This document shows, piece after piece, positions 63,934 to 64,000 of a stretch of 64,000 nucleotides of DNA. Source of the DNA: Promicromonospora sp049532985 (lineage in GTDB: Bacteria; Actinomycetota; Actinomycetes; Actinomycetales; Cellulomonadaceae); assembly GCF_049532985.1 (NCBI RefSeq), contig NZ_CP186693.1, forward strand, positions 2,728,001 to 2,792,000, written 5' to 3'. The notes under the pieces are model-generated. The model had not been told where the DNA came from. It was given only the letters and a program-made list of their open reading frames with translations, and made no database searches. The stretch's first letter is position 1; each line of letters begins with the position of its first letter. The translations under genes were made by a program, and so were the position numbers.

Positions 63934-64000
63934 GCGTCCTCCCACTGGAGGTCGTCCACGGCGTCCAGGACCCGGTCGACCGACGGGAGCTGGAGGTGCT
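63930..64000 (-). CDS. E1-beta subunit of the 2-oxo acid dehydrogenase complex (C-terminal end only)
   Basis: The last 22 codons, HLQLPSVDRVLDAVDDLQW then EDA and stop, enter from the right edge. LPSVDRVLDAVD is the usual C-terminus of E1-beta subunits of the pyruvate/branched-chain type. The stop codon overlaps the E2 start (ATGA), the normal order E1-alpha, E1-beta, E2. Nothing else of the gene is visible. Confidence 0.8.
   Translation of the reverse strand, partial: HLQLPSVDRVLDAVDDLQWEDA

Overview
The window comes from a very GC-rich actinobacterium, most likely a member of the Micrococcales near Promicromonosporaceae or Cellulomonadaceae. The reasons are the actinobacterial order of the division and cell wall (dcw) cluster, the GTG starts and four-base start/stop overlaps, the paired DUF3040 and DinB genes, a HelD-type RNA polymerase helicase, a DUF222/HNH protein, and a MurE whose diaminopimelate-type DNPR motif is replaced by DDPH, as expected for lysine- or ornithine-type peptidoglycan. 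The genus is inferred; no rRNA or tRNA gene was recognised.

Layout. (1) 1-19651, minus strand: mraZ, rsmH, ftsL and ftsI, then murE, murF, mraY, murD and the start of ftsW. Between ftsI and murE sits a foreign module (about 6.1-15.3 kb): an Opp/Dpp-type ABC importer (lipoprotein, two permeases, two ATPases), a GH3 beta-glucosidase and a divergent TetR regulator with a clear palindromic operator. (2) 20.0-24.7 kb, plus: moxR, a DUF58 protein and a transglutaminase membrane protein. (3) 24.9-30.0 kb: DUF3040 protein, DNA polymerase IV in an apparent SOS operon with a HEPN-like SAV_6107 protein, a spermidine synthase-like protein, a cold-shock protein and a PAC2 protein. (4) 30.1-33.7 kb, minus: receiver-PP2C phosphatase, histidine kinase and single-domain response regulator. 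(5) 33.8-40.2 kb: HelD/HelR-type helicase, serA, a sulfotransferase and a divergent unusual cytochrome P450.

(6) 40.2-50.8 kb: a carbohydrate locus. A CUT1-type sugar importer (two permeases and a Tat-type lipoprotein) is followed by a secreted BNR_4 propeller/discoidin protein, a large FAD-dependent oxidoreductase and a LacI-like sensor without its DNA-binding domain. A convergent DeoR repressor and a CE7-like esterase complete it. The proposed role is release, import and oxidation of a glycan fragment, probably an acetylated or uronate-containing one. (7) 50.8-51.2 kb: non-coding DNA with tandem repeats and a cruciform-like palindrome.

(8) 51.2-60.7 kb: phenylacetate catabolism. paaA, B, C, D and E are followed by a paaF-like hydratase, a paaH-like dehydrogenase and a paaG-like isomerase on the minus strand. 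paaZ and a TetR/PaaR-like regulator lie divergently on the plus strand. A TetR-type operator lies between paaA and paaZ. The ligase paaK and thiolase paaJ are not in the window. (9) 60.7-64.0 kb, minus: a DUF222/HNH protein, then the E2 subunit and the last residues of E1-beta of a 2-oxo acid dehydrogenase complex.
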